Assembly: GCA_001970955.1 (NCBI GenBank)
Contig: MPUH01000021.1
Span: 62,001 to 126,000 of the forward strand
Reading direction: 5' to 3'
Source of the DNA: Stentor coeruleus
Taxonomy: Eukaryota > Ciliophora > Heterotrichea > Heterotrichida > Stentoridae
DNA: 64,000 bases
Shown: positions 9,517 to 22,441 of the stretch, piece by piece
Layout of the letters: every line of letters begins with the position of its first letter
How positions within the stretch are numbered: the stretch's first letter is position 1
Made by a program: the position numbers and the translations under genes
Notes under the pieces: model-generated
What the model was told of the DNA's origin: nothing
What the model saw: the letters and a program-made list of their open reading frames with translations, nothing else
The model's database searches: none

Positions 9517-10606
9517 CATCAATTGACTTAGGCCCAGATAATTTTCTAAAATAAATAGCTTTATTATCAATAAACACAACAGATTTTATCCCATCAATAG
9601 TATAAACATATTCATTTTCTCTTTTAAAATCCATACCTTTCTTTTTAATCTCATTTTCAATATCGATTTCACTTGTACTTTTACCAGAATCCTTTAATTT
9701 TGCCATCAACTCTGCTATTTTCTCATCTTTTTCTCTCATAACAAAATGTATTGGATCAGTATCATGACTCATTTCGATTTTCTCAGCAATTTCATTCCAT
9801 TTTTTGTCTAGTTGATCTAAGATTTCTTTATAAGTATTGACTTCTTTTTTTAAATCTGCTCTTCGGCATATATCAAGTTCCATTTTGAATGTCTCTTTTT
9901 TTTCTATTTCTTGAGTTTTTTCATAATAAAGTTGATTGTTTTTATGTTTTAGTTCAAGAATCTCACCTTGGAGAATGTGTAGTTTTTTATCTCGGGTTTC
10001 AAGTTCTTTAAAGAGTTCAGTTTCCCTAATATGAAAATTTTGCATTCTTTGGTTGAAAGTTGAAGAAAGGTCTTCGGTGATGAGTTCGTATTTTTTTCTT
10101 ATGTCTCTTTCTTGATCAAGAAGTTTTTTATAGTTTTTAGCTTGAGAGGCAAAAAGTGTATTGAATACACTTTCCCGTTCTTGAATCATGTCAACACTTG
10201 AGAACTCAATTAATGGCTCTTCATCAACTCGAATCTGATTTTCTACAGAGTACCTAAGATCTTCTTCACCAAAAGGATTCATTTTATCACTCACCGAAGC
10301 TTCAAAAACCAAACTTTCTTCAGCTTTTCCTGACTCATTACTAATAAAGTCTTCTGTGAGAATATTGAATAAAGGAACAGCTGTTGTCTCATGAGGCAAA
10401 TCCGATGGGAAAAATGATACTGAGGATATAGTTCCTAATGAAATATCAACAAAATAAAGCCTATATTGCTTAAAAGCCGCCAACTCAGTTCCTTGATGAT
10501 TCTTTTCACTGATAATTATGTCTATTATTTTCTCTTCTGAAGTAATGACAAGGACAAAAGCTCTTGGTTTCCTCGGTGTTATATACTTTAATTTAAGTAA
10601 AAGCAT
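9380..10606 (-). CDS. Coiled-coil protein with N-terminal beta-rich head
   Basis: A 408-residue protein. The first 80 residues alternate hydrophobic and polar residues and look like a small beta domain (C2- or XRCC4-head-like, not proven). Residues about 150-310 are long charged coiled coil with heptads. A short beta segment follows (YVYTIDGIKSVVFIDNKAIY), then a basic Ser/Pro/Lys tail. Head plus coiled coil plus basic tail suggests a structural or cytoskeletal/centriolar role, but I do not recognise the family. The stop lies inside the duplicated contig-overlap sequence; the copy at 9361 onward is the one in frame with the gene. Confidence 0.7.
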   Translation of the reverse strand: MLLLKLKYITPRKPRAFVLVITSEEKIIDIIISEKNHQGTELAAFKQYRLYFVDISLGTISSVSFFPSDLPHETTAVPLFNILTEDFISNESGKAEESLVFEASVSDKMNPFGEEDLRYSVENQIRVDEEPLIEFSSVDMIQERESVFNTLFASQAKNYKKLLDQERDIRKKYELITEDLSSTFNQRMQNFHIRETELFKELETRDKKLHILQGEILELKHKNNQLYYEKTQEIEKKETFKMELDICRRADLKKEVNTYKEILDQLDKKWNEIAEKIEMSHDTDPIHFVMREKDEKIAELMAKLKDSGKSTSEIDIENEIKKKGMDFKRENEYVYTIDGIKSVVFIDNKAIYFRKLSGPKSIDDLLISSPQKRTVSVTRIETSKPSFIKRPAKLLGVPSSNRSPIKLN

Positions 10607-11462
10607 ATTTTTATTTCGAAAATCAAATTATGGCTTCTAAGATTCTTTTAATAATCATTTTCAAAATACAGATAATTTTTATGAGTTGTTAGAGGAAGAA
10701 TTAGTTTTTATAGATTTATGAATTATTTTTATAGTAAAAAAAGTATGAGGCATTTATTGATAAGTAGTAAATAAAAATAGATATTATTTTAAATTGTAAG
10801 TAAATTTTTTGATACGAGTTGAAAGTAAAGAAATATTTGTGTTGGGTTTTTATTTATGTAAGGTGAATAGGGTGAAATTTTTTTGAGTGTGTCTGGGTGA
10901 ATTATTTTTGAGTGTGATTTTTAGATTATTTAGTATGGCTGATTTTTTAAAAGATTAGGAATCCTGTTGATAAAAATTTGATGCTTTTTTTATAAGAAAA
11001 AAGCGCTTATCATATTAAAATCTTTGAAAATCTGATTTGTAAGGTGGGGTTTTTAAATATTAATTATTTCAGAGCTGTTTTATATGAAAATCACTGAATA
11101 TTTTAAACCTCAGAACTTATTTCTTTGTATTTTTCCTTTATCTTGATATTATTAATAAAAAACTTTTATGCTGCTTTTTATTTAAAATAATACACTAATT
11201 CAGAATTCCAAAGCCTTTTATACAACTATAAAATACTCGGTCTTTATTTATAATTTCAATATCTCATATTTTTATTTTCAGATTGAATCTGCATTCAGAA
11301 CTATACAATATGGTTTCTGAAGTTGTTTTAAATAGTAACTGATGATAAAGCTATTGTATTCTATACACAAAAACTCCTAATTAGTTTACTTTTAATTCTA
11401 AATATAAGAGATTAAAATCATTATGTATAAGAGTGATCAAATATGATATCCAATTATAATTA
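10607..11462. other. Divergent promoter region
   Basis: No gene seen. The left part (10620-10990) is G-rich and nearly C-free on +, the right part (from about 11090) is G-poor. It lies between the leftward coiled-coil gene and the rightward Cys-rich gene, and holds both promoters. Confidence 0.45.
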
Positions 11463-14400
11463 ATGGTATTTCACGTTTTCTTATTAGCCTTGGCAATTTG
11501 TTATGCTAAGCTAGTAGAGTATAGACTGGGCTATAACTATGGGCAAATATTTCATGATTTTTCTGAGAATTCTCAAACAGGAGTTAATGGAGACAGCTCA
11601 GAGACAAGTAGTTTTGACACATACTTCACAGATCGAGGAGCTTATTTTGGAGGAGTTTCTCAAAGAATCACATTACCTCTTAATGATAAAACTTCAACCA
11701 GCCTTTTACTTCCTTCAACATTTGCTATCTCATTTTGGGTACTTTCTGAAGATACTTCTGGGGTGATATTTTATCATTATAAAGACTCAAATAATTATTT
11801 TTATTTGCAAAGATATTTAACTGGTAGAAAAATAGAGTTTAGGCTTCAATCCGGTGATTATGATTCCACAACTTTAAAAGCTTCAGGAAATTCTTTTCCT
11901 TACAGAATTTGGAATTTGATTACACTTGTAATATCGCAGACTACAGTTAATCTTTACCATGATACCTTATCAGTTTTAACTTTAATATTACCAAGTCCTT
12001 ATATCGAATCAGGTACATATTCAACAACAATAGGTGGATCAATAACACCAAATTCTGCATTTAAAGGATTTATATGGTATTTTATAATAACATCAAATAT
12101 CGATTTTTATTTATCATTAATATCAACGGCAACTAGTACAACTTGTTTATTATCTGCACATGCTTGTAATTTACCATGCAATCCTGCTTTAATAGACCCA
12201 TATATAGGGACAGGATGTTTATCTACTGAAACAAACTATCTTAAAGATGCTTCGGGGAATAGTTGTTCTTGTGATAGTTTTAGCTGCATCGGTACTGAAT
12301 GTTTATCTTGTTTATGTAGTCCATTATCTTGTTTGTTTGAAGATATAAAAGCTTGTTATTGTGATAAAGGGTATTATTTAGATGGTCTTATATGTAAAGA
12401 ATGTGAAAGTTCATGTAAAACATGTGAACAAGCTGATGTGTGTACTGAATGTATTGCTGTTAACGCATTTATTGATGTGATTGGATGCACTTGTGACAAT
12501 GGGTATTATGGAAGTAAACCTTTAGTCAATGAAAATTCGTGCTCTTTATGCTATGATGAATGCTTATTATGTGACACCTACGATCATTGTTTATCTTGTA
12601 CAAGCCAAAACTCCAGTCCTGCTTCATCAGGTTGTCTCTGTAATAATGGTTTTTGGAGTAACAACCCTTTAACTTCTCTTAACTCTTGTCAACCTTGTTT
12701 CGAAGAATGTTCAACTTGTACAAACTACAACATCTGTATTACTTGTATCAGTTATAATGCAATACCTACATCAACAGGTTGTTTTTGTAATGAAGGGTAT
12801 TGGGGACTTTCTCCTTTAAATACCGAAACTTCATGTACTTTATGCTATGAAGAATGTATAACATGTGAAAATTATAATCAATGCTCACAATGTATAAGCT
12901 TAAATTCTAGCCCATCAATAACTGGATGTGTTTGTGATCCAGGATATTATGGTCAGCATCCTTTAAACCTTGATATTTCATGTATAAAATGCTATAATGA
13001 ATGTTTAACATGCTCAGATGGTCAAAATTGCTTAACTTGTGTATCAGAGAATTCAACTCCAAGTCAAAATGGTGGATGTATTTGTAATAATAGATATTGG
13101 AATAATACATTATTAACAGAAAGTTCTTCATGTAAACCTTGCTATGAAGAATGCTCTTTATGTGAAAATGATAATCAATGTATAGAATGCATAGCTAATA
13201 ATGCTAGTCCTTCAATTTATGGATGTCAATGTAATGATGGATTTTGGTCACAAAGTCCACTTATAAATGTTTTATCATGTAATACTTGTTATGAAGAATG
13301 TAAGACTTGTTCTAAAGCTAACATATGTAAAACATGTATAAGTGACAATTCAATACCATCATCAATATTAGGATGTTTATGTAAAGATGGATATTATTCA
13401 ACAACTGCTTTAATTTCTTATGATTCTTGTATTCCATGTTTAAATAAATGCTCAAAATGTGATAATGGGACTAATTGTACTGAATGCAAAGATCCTAAAG
13501 CATTATTAGGTTTATTTGGACAATGTGAATGTATTGGAGGGTATTATTATGATGAAAACACAGAAAAATGTAAAATCTGTAGTGCTGAATGTTTAACTTG
13601 CACAGACTATCAAAGCTGCTTTACTTGTTCAATGCTTTCTAGTTATAACAATTATACTAATGAATGTTCATGTATTGATGGATATTTTGAATACTCATCA
13701 GATCCTTTTAGATGTAAAGAATGCACAAGTAATTGTACTTTATGTAGTTCATTAGATTTATGCTTTAAATGTTCTATTAAACAAGTAAATATTGTATCTG
13801 GAATATGTTCATGTCCTTATAGATCAGTACTTATTAATAATATTTGCAAATGTGAAGATGGTTATTGGATGGATAAAAATAATAATGGGGATTATTTTTG
13901 CACAAAATGTGCTGGGTATTGTAAAACTTGTTCAACTTATGATTATTGTTTGAATTGTAATGGAGTTTATGATATTATTGGAGATAATGGCCAATGTATT
14001 ACTATATGTAATAAAGGATTATATGCAAATAACCATAAATGTATAGAATGTCCAAGTTTATGTGAGGATTGCATTGATGAGAATTCTTGTGTAGAATGTA
14101 GTACAAATGCTGAGATTAATAATGGGACTTGTGTTTGTCAGAAGGGACATGAAAAAATACAAGGAGAATGTAAGGAAAAATATTTTTATGGGAATTTAAC
14201 TGTTAGTTCAATTAACAAACTCAAGTTTGAATTTACGGAAAACCCAAATCTAACTTTATCATTACAAGATTTTCGAATATCCAGTACATTGTTAGAAGCT
14301 TTTAAACCAAGTTTTTTTATAAGAAATAATAGCATCTATATTATAAACCTTAATCCTCAAATATCGATTCCAGACAAAACTCCAATAAATGTTGAGGTCC

Positions 14401-15698
14401 TTTTAAATCCTTTATATAGTAATGAAAACTCAATGTTATACACTTATTTCTATACAAATAAACTTTATGAACTATCTTTATCACAATCAGATCAATCACT
14501 TGCAACAACAGCTTCAACAACACAAGCAACAACCCAATCAACAGTTAGTACATCAGTAGCTATTGCCATTGTATCAAACCCTGCAGCAGCTTGGGCATTA
14601 ATAAACACTATACAGTTAATTGGATATCTTCCATTAGGTTCAAATCCACTAACTCCAAGGCTTAGAGTATTCTGTATGTCCCTAGGTAAATACAACATTC
14701 TTCCAAACCTCATGGAAAAAATATTCTCAAAAAACGACACCAAGCCTCCATATTTACAAGGTAGAAACTTCGGCCTTGATACTTCAGTATTTTGGATAAA
14801 CATAGGAAATACTTTATGTATGTTTATAATCATAATACTTTGCTGGCCATGTACTTTCATAGTCTTTCAATTATCAAAAGGCTCAGTTGCCGCTAAAGCT
14901 AAAAAGTATTTGCAGAATTATAAATATAATACTTTTATTAGATATTGGATACAATCTTATATTGATATAGTTGTTTATGCTATTATTCAAATAAAATCTG
15001 TATTATATATTTAGGAACCTCAAACAGCAATAGGATATGTAAGTCTTGGTTCAGCTGTTATTTTTGCTGTAATGTTTATTAAGATTATGTCAATTTTTAC
15101 ACCTGCAATGATATTAGTGTGCTCGTTCATATCAAAAGGTCGAGTTTTAAACACCTCAGATAGTGAGTTTTATAAGAAATTCGGGTCTTTATATTATGAG
15201 TTTAAGATGGACAAAGGGTTTATTAGTAGTCAGTTTTATTTTTTCTACTTTATCAAAAGGCTGGCTTATGCTTTAGCTCAGATATTTTTGAATTCTGTGC
15301 CTTATTGGCAGAGTGCGGTAGGGATTATGTTTTCTGGAATACAACTGGTTTTTCTTATTAAATACAAACCGTTTAAAGAATGGCATATTTTAGTGTCGAA
15401 TGTTAGTGGCGAAGTTGGTATTTTTATTGCTTTTATCCTTTCAGCTTTATTCATTGAGGAAAGAACCCAGGAAGTGTCTACACAAATTGAAGGGGTTATA
15501 ATTTTTGTTATCATCTCAGCAATGGCAATTCATAGTATTGTGTGTATTTATTGTTTTGTTATTGAACTCAGATCTTTATGGAAAAGAATAGAAAAAAGTC
15601 GAGCTTTAGCATTTTTGCATGCGACACAAGGAAATAAAAAGACTATTAATTCTACTACAAATTTGCAAATGCAATCAAAACTTTTTATGAATAAATAG
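11463..15698 (+). CDS. Giant Cys-rich (furin-like repeat) multi-spanning membrane protein
   Basis: A protein of 1406 residues after removal of one 15-nt intron at 15000-15014 (GTATTATATATTTAG). It starts with a signal peptide (VFHVFLLALAICYA). Residues about 20-210 look like a LamG/concanavalin-type jelly roll. Residues about 230-910 carry about 15 growth-factor-receptor-like Cys repeats near 50 residues long, with recurring CY.EC..C, C..C and GC.C..GY(Y/W) elements. A Thr/Ala-rich stretch follows, then about seven hydrophobic segments to the C-terminus, several of them after the intron. Ciliates have large families with this layout at the cell surface; ligand and signalling output are unknown. 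A short basic cytoplasmic tail ends the protein. Confidence 0.85.
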
Positions 15699-15787
15699 GT
15701 TTAGATTAATAAAATTATTGGTTTTTTATAAAGATTATGGAAATTTAGATATTTAAGGAGATGTTGGGTTTTAAGGCTAAAGCTATC

Positions 15788-17215
15788 TTAAGTACTAAGT
15801 AGGTTCACTTTTACAAGTGAACGACGAGTTTCTTTAAGTGGGAATGCTGAAATCGCACACACAGCAAACAAGGCTGCAAACAATATGACTGCAATAGGAA
15901 AGCCATTGTCTTGATCAAGTAACCATCCAGTTATTATCGGGCATACAATACTTACAAATCTCGAACATCCATTTACAAACCCTGACCCAATATTCCTAAC
16001 TTCAATCGGAAATGATTCAGGTGTTATTGTAAACATAGCGCTATATCCCATAATAACAAACATATTCATAGCACTTGTAACAACAATAATCTAACTATTC
16101 CTTACAAGTATAATATTTTTGCCTATATAAAGGAAAAAACAACAAAGTGATGCTAAGGCAAATGATAAAGTTATAGTGAATTTTCTACCTAATTTAGTAT
16201 CCACTAACCAGCTTCCAAATAATACTCCAGGTATTCCACATGCTTGTTGTAATATAATAATTCCATAAGCTGTATTTTGACTTATGTTTCCAAGTAAAGT
16301 AGGCATAAAATATAGAATACTTACAAAAGGAAAACCAGCTGAAATATACATCTAGATATAAAATACAATGCAGAAAATTAAGCAAAGTTTTAGATTGTAA
16401 CCTTGGAATAATTTGGTTATAAGGGCAATTGTGCTTGATTGAGGTTTTATGTTATCTCTTGAACATAATGAATCTGTGATTTTGTTTTTTAGGGAACTAT
16501 CAAGGTAAAAAGGTTCTCCTGTGTTTTGTAAGGAAATTGTGTTTAGAACACTTTCGGTTTCTTCAACTCGGCCAATACTGAGAAGGAATGATGGAGTTTC
16601 AAGCATAAAAAGCCGAAAAACAAAACTGATTAATTCATAAATGCAAGAGACAGCAACAATAATTCTCCACTCTGAAATCTCTGTTGTGTTTTCTAAAGCT
16701 ATAACATATGCAACTATTGCAGTAAACGTACTTCCAACGCTCCAAAAAATTGCCAAAGTAGCTAAATAATGCATTTTTGAACGAGGACAAAACTCACAAA
16801 AAACAGTTCCTGCCAAGCAAAGTTCTCCTCCCATACCAAGGCCAATAAGAAATAAAGCTCCAGAACTCATATAAAGATTCAAAGAAAATGTCAATACTAT
16901 TGAAGAAATCAAGGCTATTAAAACTGTTGTTTTAAATGAATACATGCGACCATATTTATCTCCAATTATGCCAAAGATAAAGCCACCACATAAAAGTCCT
17001 AAAGCATAAGCTGAACCTAGAATACCCGATTCAATACCAGATAATTCCCATTCAATTCTCGAACCTGCGAGAATGTAAGCAATATTGTTATTCCACAAAT
17101 TATCGTTGCTCCATGCCTGATTGGATATTACAAAACCACATTGAAAAAATACCTTCCAGGAATATTTCCCCCAGCCGATTTTTTCTAAATACTCGTCAGC
17201 GTGTTTTATTTCCAT
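15788..17215 (-). CDS. MFS transporter, SLC22/SV2-like (copy A)
   Basis: A transporter of 465 residues after removing two 15-nt introns at 16352-16366 (GTATTTTATATCTAG) and 16091-16105 (GTAAGGAATAGTTAG), each carrying an in-frame stop. Twelve hydrophobic segments are predicted. MFS signatures are GDKYGRMYSF after TM2, DTKLGRKF in the central second-half loop, and PESFPIEVRNIGSG near TM10-11, which is typical of organic cation/anion (SLC22) and SV2 carriers. Substrate unknown. It is the downstream member of a tandem pair with 18517-19947: intron positions are identical and most residues are conserved. Its stop lies 90 bases from that of the rightward Cys-rich gene. Confidence 0.88.
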
Positions 17216-18516
17216 AAATATTTTACAAGTATTACGTAGGAAAAAATCACCATCATGGATGTAAAAAATGGAAGATTATTATTTTTGCTTTAATTCATAT
17301 CTTGGGCACTTTAAAAGATATTATAAGCATACATAAATACTATAAAACTCAAAAAAATACTAAATTTGTTATGGGCATTGTGAATTTTAACTTTAAAAAA
17401 TTCTTCAACTTGTAAGCGTTTACAACAATAACTAGAAGTTTAATACAACTTAAGCATCTTCACACAATTATTATAGAGCCTATAAAGAAATCTTTATAAT
17501 CTAGTAACTACTGAATAATCACTTTAATTATTTTTATTTTATATAATAAAACAAAACTTTTCACTATTCCTAATTTTATATTAAAAACAAAACATTATAG
17601 GTTTATAATGTTATTGTCTTTAGGAATTTGTTATGTAATTATGCTTAAATATTCATAAATACAGTAAAAATCAACTATTTAATAAGTATCAAAATCTATG
17701 ATAATCTTAGTTCATTTGACCTAATTTTATTATTTTAAATCATATAGACTTATAATAAGTATGGGAAAATAATTATGCCGTTGTGCTAGAACAACTAAAA
17801 AAAGTACAATCACTCATATAGAAAAACTAAAATTCATTGAAGAATACAGAAAAGTATGCAAAGTAAGCAAAGTAAGAGAATTAATAAACAGGTTTTATAT
17901 TAACTAAAACTCTATATGCAGAATATATGAGCTTATTAAGTTTTAAAGAAATTCTAAAAAATTGAATCAAGAACCTTATAGCGAATTTCTTATTTTGTGA
18001 TTAAGGAAAATCTCTTTTTTGTAAAAAATTATCACAACTTAAAAAATATTACTAGGGTATAAAAGGGTATAGTTTACCAAAACTAAAAAAGATAAATTTA
18101 CATGATAAAGATAAAATTGTGTTGTTTTTAGTTTATTTAGTTTTTAAGTTACAATAAAAATACTTACTTGAATTTACAAAATTATTGTGTCTTGATTAGT
18201 TAGAGAATCCATATTTATAAACTAAACTTTTGCCTTGGTTTTTTAAGAAAATGAAGATTATGATAGAGTATATAAGAATAAATATGATAAGTATTATATC
18301 AAGCTTATAATATCAAAAGTTAAATATTAATGCAAAGCTCATGACTTCATTTTTATCACTGATAATGAGAAGAAGGTTAGAATTATTTTAATTTGCCAAG
18401 AATTCAATAATTACTATTTGTTTTCAGAACTTTAAGTTGCATGAGAAATTAGAATGATTTTAGAAATGTTTTAGGGAAACTATTATTTACTTCTAAATTA
18501 TATCCAAAATTAAATC
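17216..18516. other. Intergenic region with a weak coding-like fragment
   Basis: Mostly AT-rich. Between about 17777 and 17905 on + there is a 44-codon open stretch with KLKFIEEYRKVCKVSK and a helix-turn-helix feel. The following 500 bases contain stops in every frame at the density expected of noncoding AT-rich DNA. The GC-skew (G-poor 17230-17760, more G afterwards) would fit a rightward unit. A dead transposase or host gene is possible but not supported well enough to call. Confidence 0.25.
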
Positions 18517-19947
18517 TTAAGCATTAAGCAAATATCCTTTTTTCAAAGGTAAAGGTCGGGTTTCCTTAAGCGGAAAAGCTGAAATGGCACATAAACCAAA
18601 CAATATTGCAAATATAATAACAGCTATTGGAAACCCATTATCTTGATCAAGTAGCCATCCAGTTATTATCGGACATACAATACTTACAAACCTCGAACAT
18701 CCATTTACAAACCCTGACCCAATATTCCTAACTTCAATCGGAAAAGATTCAGGTGTTATTGTAAACATAGCGCTATATCCCATAATAACAAACATATTCA
18801 TAATACTTGTGGTAATAATAATCTAACTATTCATTACAAGTATAATATTTTTGCCTATATAGAAAAAAAAACAACAAAGTGATGCTAAGGCAAATGATAA
18901 AGTTATAGTGAATTTTCTACCAAATCTAGTATCTACAAGCCAGCTACCAATAAATACTCCAGGTATTCCACATGCTTGTTGTAATATAATAATCCCATAA
19001 GCTGTACTTTGACTTATGTTTCCAAGTAAAGTAGGCATAAAATATAGAATACTTGTAAAAGGAAAACCAGCTGAAATATACATCTAGATATAAAATACAA
19101 TGCAGAAAATTAAGCAAAGTTTTAGATTGTAACCTTGAAATAATTTTCTTATAAGAACAAATGTTCCTGATTTAGGTTTTATGTTATCTCTTGAACAAAA
19201 TGATCCGGTGATTTTGTTTTTTAGGGAACTGTCAAGATAAAAAGGTTCTCCTGTATTTTGTAAAGATATTGTATTCAATACATTTTCAGCATCTTCAACT
19301 CTTCCTTGGCTAAGGCAATAAGCTGGAGTTTCAAGCATAAACAGTCTAAATACAAAGCAAATCAACTCATAAATGCAAGATATTCCTACAATAATTCTCC
19401 ATTCATGATATTCAGTTGTGTTTTTCAAAGTAATTATATAAGCTACTATTGCTGTAAATGTACTTCCAATACCCCAAAAAATAGCCATAGTTGTCAAATA
19501 ATGCATTTTCGAAGGAGGGCAAAATTCACAAAAAACAGTCCCAGCCAAACAAAGTTCACCTCCCATACCAAGTCCAATTAGAAGCAAAGCTCCAGAACTC
19601 ATATAAAGGTTCATAGAAAATGTTAATGTCAATGAAGAAATTAAAGCAACAAGAACTGTTGTTTTAAAAGAGTACATACGACCGAATTTGTCTCCAATAA
19701 TACCAAAGATAAAACCTCCACATAAAAGACCTAAAGCATATGCTGAACCTAATACTCCTGATTCAATTCCTGTTAGTTCCCATTCTACTCTTGAGCCTGC
19801 TAAAATGTAAGCGATATTATTATTCCATAAATTGTCGTTACTCCAAGCCTGTATATAAATTACAAAACCACATTGGAAAAATACCTTCCATGAATATTTC
19901 CCCCAGCCAATTTTTTCTAAGTACTCATCAGCATGCTTAAGTTCCAT
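18517..19947 (-). CDS. MFS transporter, SLC22/SV2-like (copy B)
   Basis: Close paralogue of 15788-17215, 466 residues after removal of two 15-nt introns at 19084-19098 (GTATTTTATATCTAG, identical to copy A) and 18823-18837 (GTAATGAATAGTTAG). The same motifs are present: GDKFGRMYSF, DTRFGRKF and PESFPIEVRN. Differences cluster in the N-terminal half, the central loop and the last 30 residues, where substrate choice or regulation may differ. Tandem duplication is evident. A third, broken copy lies just upstream at 20283-20990. Confidence 0.88.
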
Positions 19948-20282
19948 TAATCTTTTTATAAGTATATGGAAAATATCAAGCAGAGTTATGGAAATAATTT
20001 TTTTTGTTTCAAGTCTTTTTATTTTTCTCTAGCAAATCATGTTTGAAAAAAAAATATTGTAGTATTTTTAATTATAAGCAAATATCCTATCTTGAGTTTC
20101 TTATGATAAAATATACTTAAAAATTATATTTAAAAAATGTATTTTGCACTTTTATACTAAAAAATACTCTAAAAAGTTCAGAAATACTAAAAAGTTTTAC
20201 ACTTATGATGGAAAAATAACTAAATTTCAAGTCTGATGATTCAGCGATGATTTCTTTTGTATTGTTCTTATCTTTTTTAATA

Positions 20283-20990
20283 TCAAACTTAAAGCTAAGC
20301 ACAGCCTGGATAAAGCAAGACAGATATCTCAAAGCCATTTTCTGAATCTAACAGCCATCCAGTTATTATTGAGCTTATAATCCTTAAATCTTAGAAAGGT
20401 AGCCCTATGTCTATATTCCTCATTCAGTTGAAAATGATTGAGGTATTATAGTATATATAACACTATATCCAATTAATAGCAAAATATTCATAATACATGT
20501 GATTATAATAATCTATATATATATAATACAAGTAAAACACTTTTACCTAGCATAAAGATAATGCTATTACAAACTTCATTCTTAGTCTCATTGGAATTAA
20601 CTAGAGAATTTTATAAAGGAAATCTATTGAAATGAAAATCTAAACAGGTTTTATTAGGCAGAAAGCTAGGCAAAGTTTCAGGTTACAACTATGCAAAACT
20701 TTGGATATTACTCTAATGCTCATTTTTTATGGTTTTTTAAATATGAGATTATAAATGTTTTTATATTTGAAAATCATAGAGATTATCTTTAAAGCTTAGA
20801 TATAAATCATATATAATTTGTATAGAAATTGTAATAAGAGTACCCAGTTATCCAAATATTTTTTTAAATTAATTACTATATAAACTATACAAAATAATCA
20901 TCATTTGAGATTTTCTGATATAATAATACCCCGCATACAGCATCTAAATCAAATCTTGATCCTGCTATGATATAATATTACATTTTTTCC
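20283..20990 (-). pseudogene. Decayed third MFS copy
   Basis: DNA resembling the two MFS genes in the same order but without an open frame. Near 20283-20350 the reverse strand still reads GWLLDSENGFEIS, matching GWLLDQDNGFPIA in the intact copies. 20430-20520 matches the PESFP-to-intron region, 20645-20700 matches the end of exon 1, and 20930-20990 matches an N-terminal stretch. Most of the N-terminal half between these blocks is missing. Stops and indels occur throughout. It is the oldest-looking member of the tandem array. Confidence 0.75.
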
Positions 20991-21053
20991 CATAAACTAA
21001 TTTTTAATATAATTTATCAATCTAAATTCAAAATATCTTAAATAATCTAACTA

Positions 21054-21583
21054 TTAAAATCCTTCTATGATACTAACTGTAATAGTCAATGAAAATAAAA
21101 AATCCCAACAATAACAAAACTCTGGGACTAATTTATTATTAATACATACTCTATGGGGGACTATACAACAGCACATAAATCTTATAATACCAATAATTAA
21201 CATAAGAATACATGAAAATAAAGCACCACTTGCTATTAGAATGACAAAAAAAAAATCCATCTAGGTAAAAGCATTATCCTTAAAGCCGGGATTTCCTTCA
21301 TATAAACATTTTTCTTTGCGATTAGTATCATCATTATATTGCTTAGAATATATATTTTTAGGTTATTTTATAATAAAATATTTTATTTAAGACAAATTCC
21401 TTTATGCTTTTTTTTTAATCAGGTAAGATAATACTTAACAAAAAAGTTGTATTTATTGAATGGGCCTTTTCTAATTATTGCTAAGATTCCTATATCTTTA
21501 ATTTCAAAACCAGCGATTGTTGTTGTTTGAGCTTGTACGCCAACTATAGTTCCTACAGCTGAATTAGTAGTCTTGGTTGACAT
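21054..21583 (-). pseudogene. Broken paralogue of the 22442-23257 membrane protein
   Basis: From the ATG at 21583 the reverse strand reads about 55 codons containing GFEIKDIGILAI and KGPFNKYNFFV, matching YEIKDIGVKVTV and GPFKHYNFFV of the intact neighbour. The frame then stops. Homology resumes near 21330 (QYNDDTNRKEK versus QYNNDINRQEN) and in the open frame 21054-21260, which keeps the first membrane segment (IIGIIRFMCCC versus VLGIVRLICCL) and the SIIEGF end. The middle soluble part is lost. Either a pseudogene or a gene that now makes only fragments. Confidence 0.7.
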
Positions 21584-22441
21584 GATTATATTTATTATAT
21601 TAAAAGATATGGAATTTATAAAAATACAGAAAAAATGATATACTAAATGAAACGCTATATTTTTAGAATGAGTTTTATAAGAATTGGCATATTGGTGTAT
21701 TTTAATTAGTAAACTTGAAATTGTTTAATTTGATGATAAGCTTAAATAATATTATAAAAAATTATAGAATTTTTTATAAGATTGACTTAGTGAGGCTATT
21801 TAGTTTGATTTATTTAAAGATAATTTATATTGTTTTTTGTTATCTTTATAAATTGCTAGCGAAAGCTGTTAGGCTAAGAATCGGTTTAAAAAGGATGTAT
21901 AATATTATAATTAAAAGTAGGTATAGAAAAAAATATATTAGTAGAATTATATCTTGTTAAAATGTGTTTATAAGATTTATATATAGTTAAGAGATTCAAA
22001 ATTTACAATTTAATAGTGATAATCAATAATATATATTTTTTATACTATTATACATTGTAACTTTCAGAAAATAAACAATTAAATTTAATACATATTTTTT
22101 TATTGTTAATTTTCTCTTTATATAACAACACTTTTCTGCATAGTTATATAAAGGTTAAAATGCTTCTAATTTATATTTTATTAAAATCTAGATTATTTCA
22201 TAAAATACCTACTTAAATATCATCTAAAAGATCAAAAGTATATAAAAAATATAGTCATCTAAAGCCCTGAATCGTTATTGCTAATATAAAGATTATTATA
22301 AAAGTTATACTTTTATTCATTTGACTCTTTATGCATTTTACAGGAATATAAAAATTAAGTTAAATGAAATAAGCATTTAGTATCATTTCATCTATATATA
22401 TATCATTAAATTCCTAAAAAAACATTAAAATAAGCTTTAAA
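21584..22441. other. Intergenic region
   Basis: No gene seen. An 81-codon frame at 21715-21960 lacks an ATG start and is Ile/Leu/Lys/Arg-biased in AT-rich sequence; it is treated as chance. Confidence 0.4.

Noticed and set aside
17777-18450. Possible transposase or gene using reassigned stop codons
   Set aside because: One 44-codon stretch looks coding, but beyond it stops occur at about the rate expected for noncoding AT-rich DNA, and all three stop codons appear. Intact genes here end with ordinary stops, so a different code is not supported.
20117-20338. 73-codon frame near the MFS array
   Set aside because: Its first codons overlap, in another frame, the decayed third MFS copy (GWLLDSENGF); it is a by-product of that decay.
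21715-21960. 81-codon basic hydrophobic frame
   Set aside because: Does not begin with ATG and has a composition expected from AT-rich noncoding DNA.
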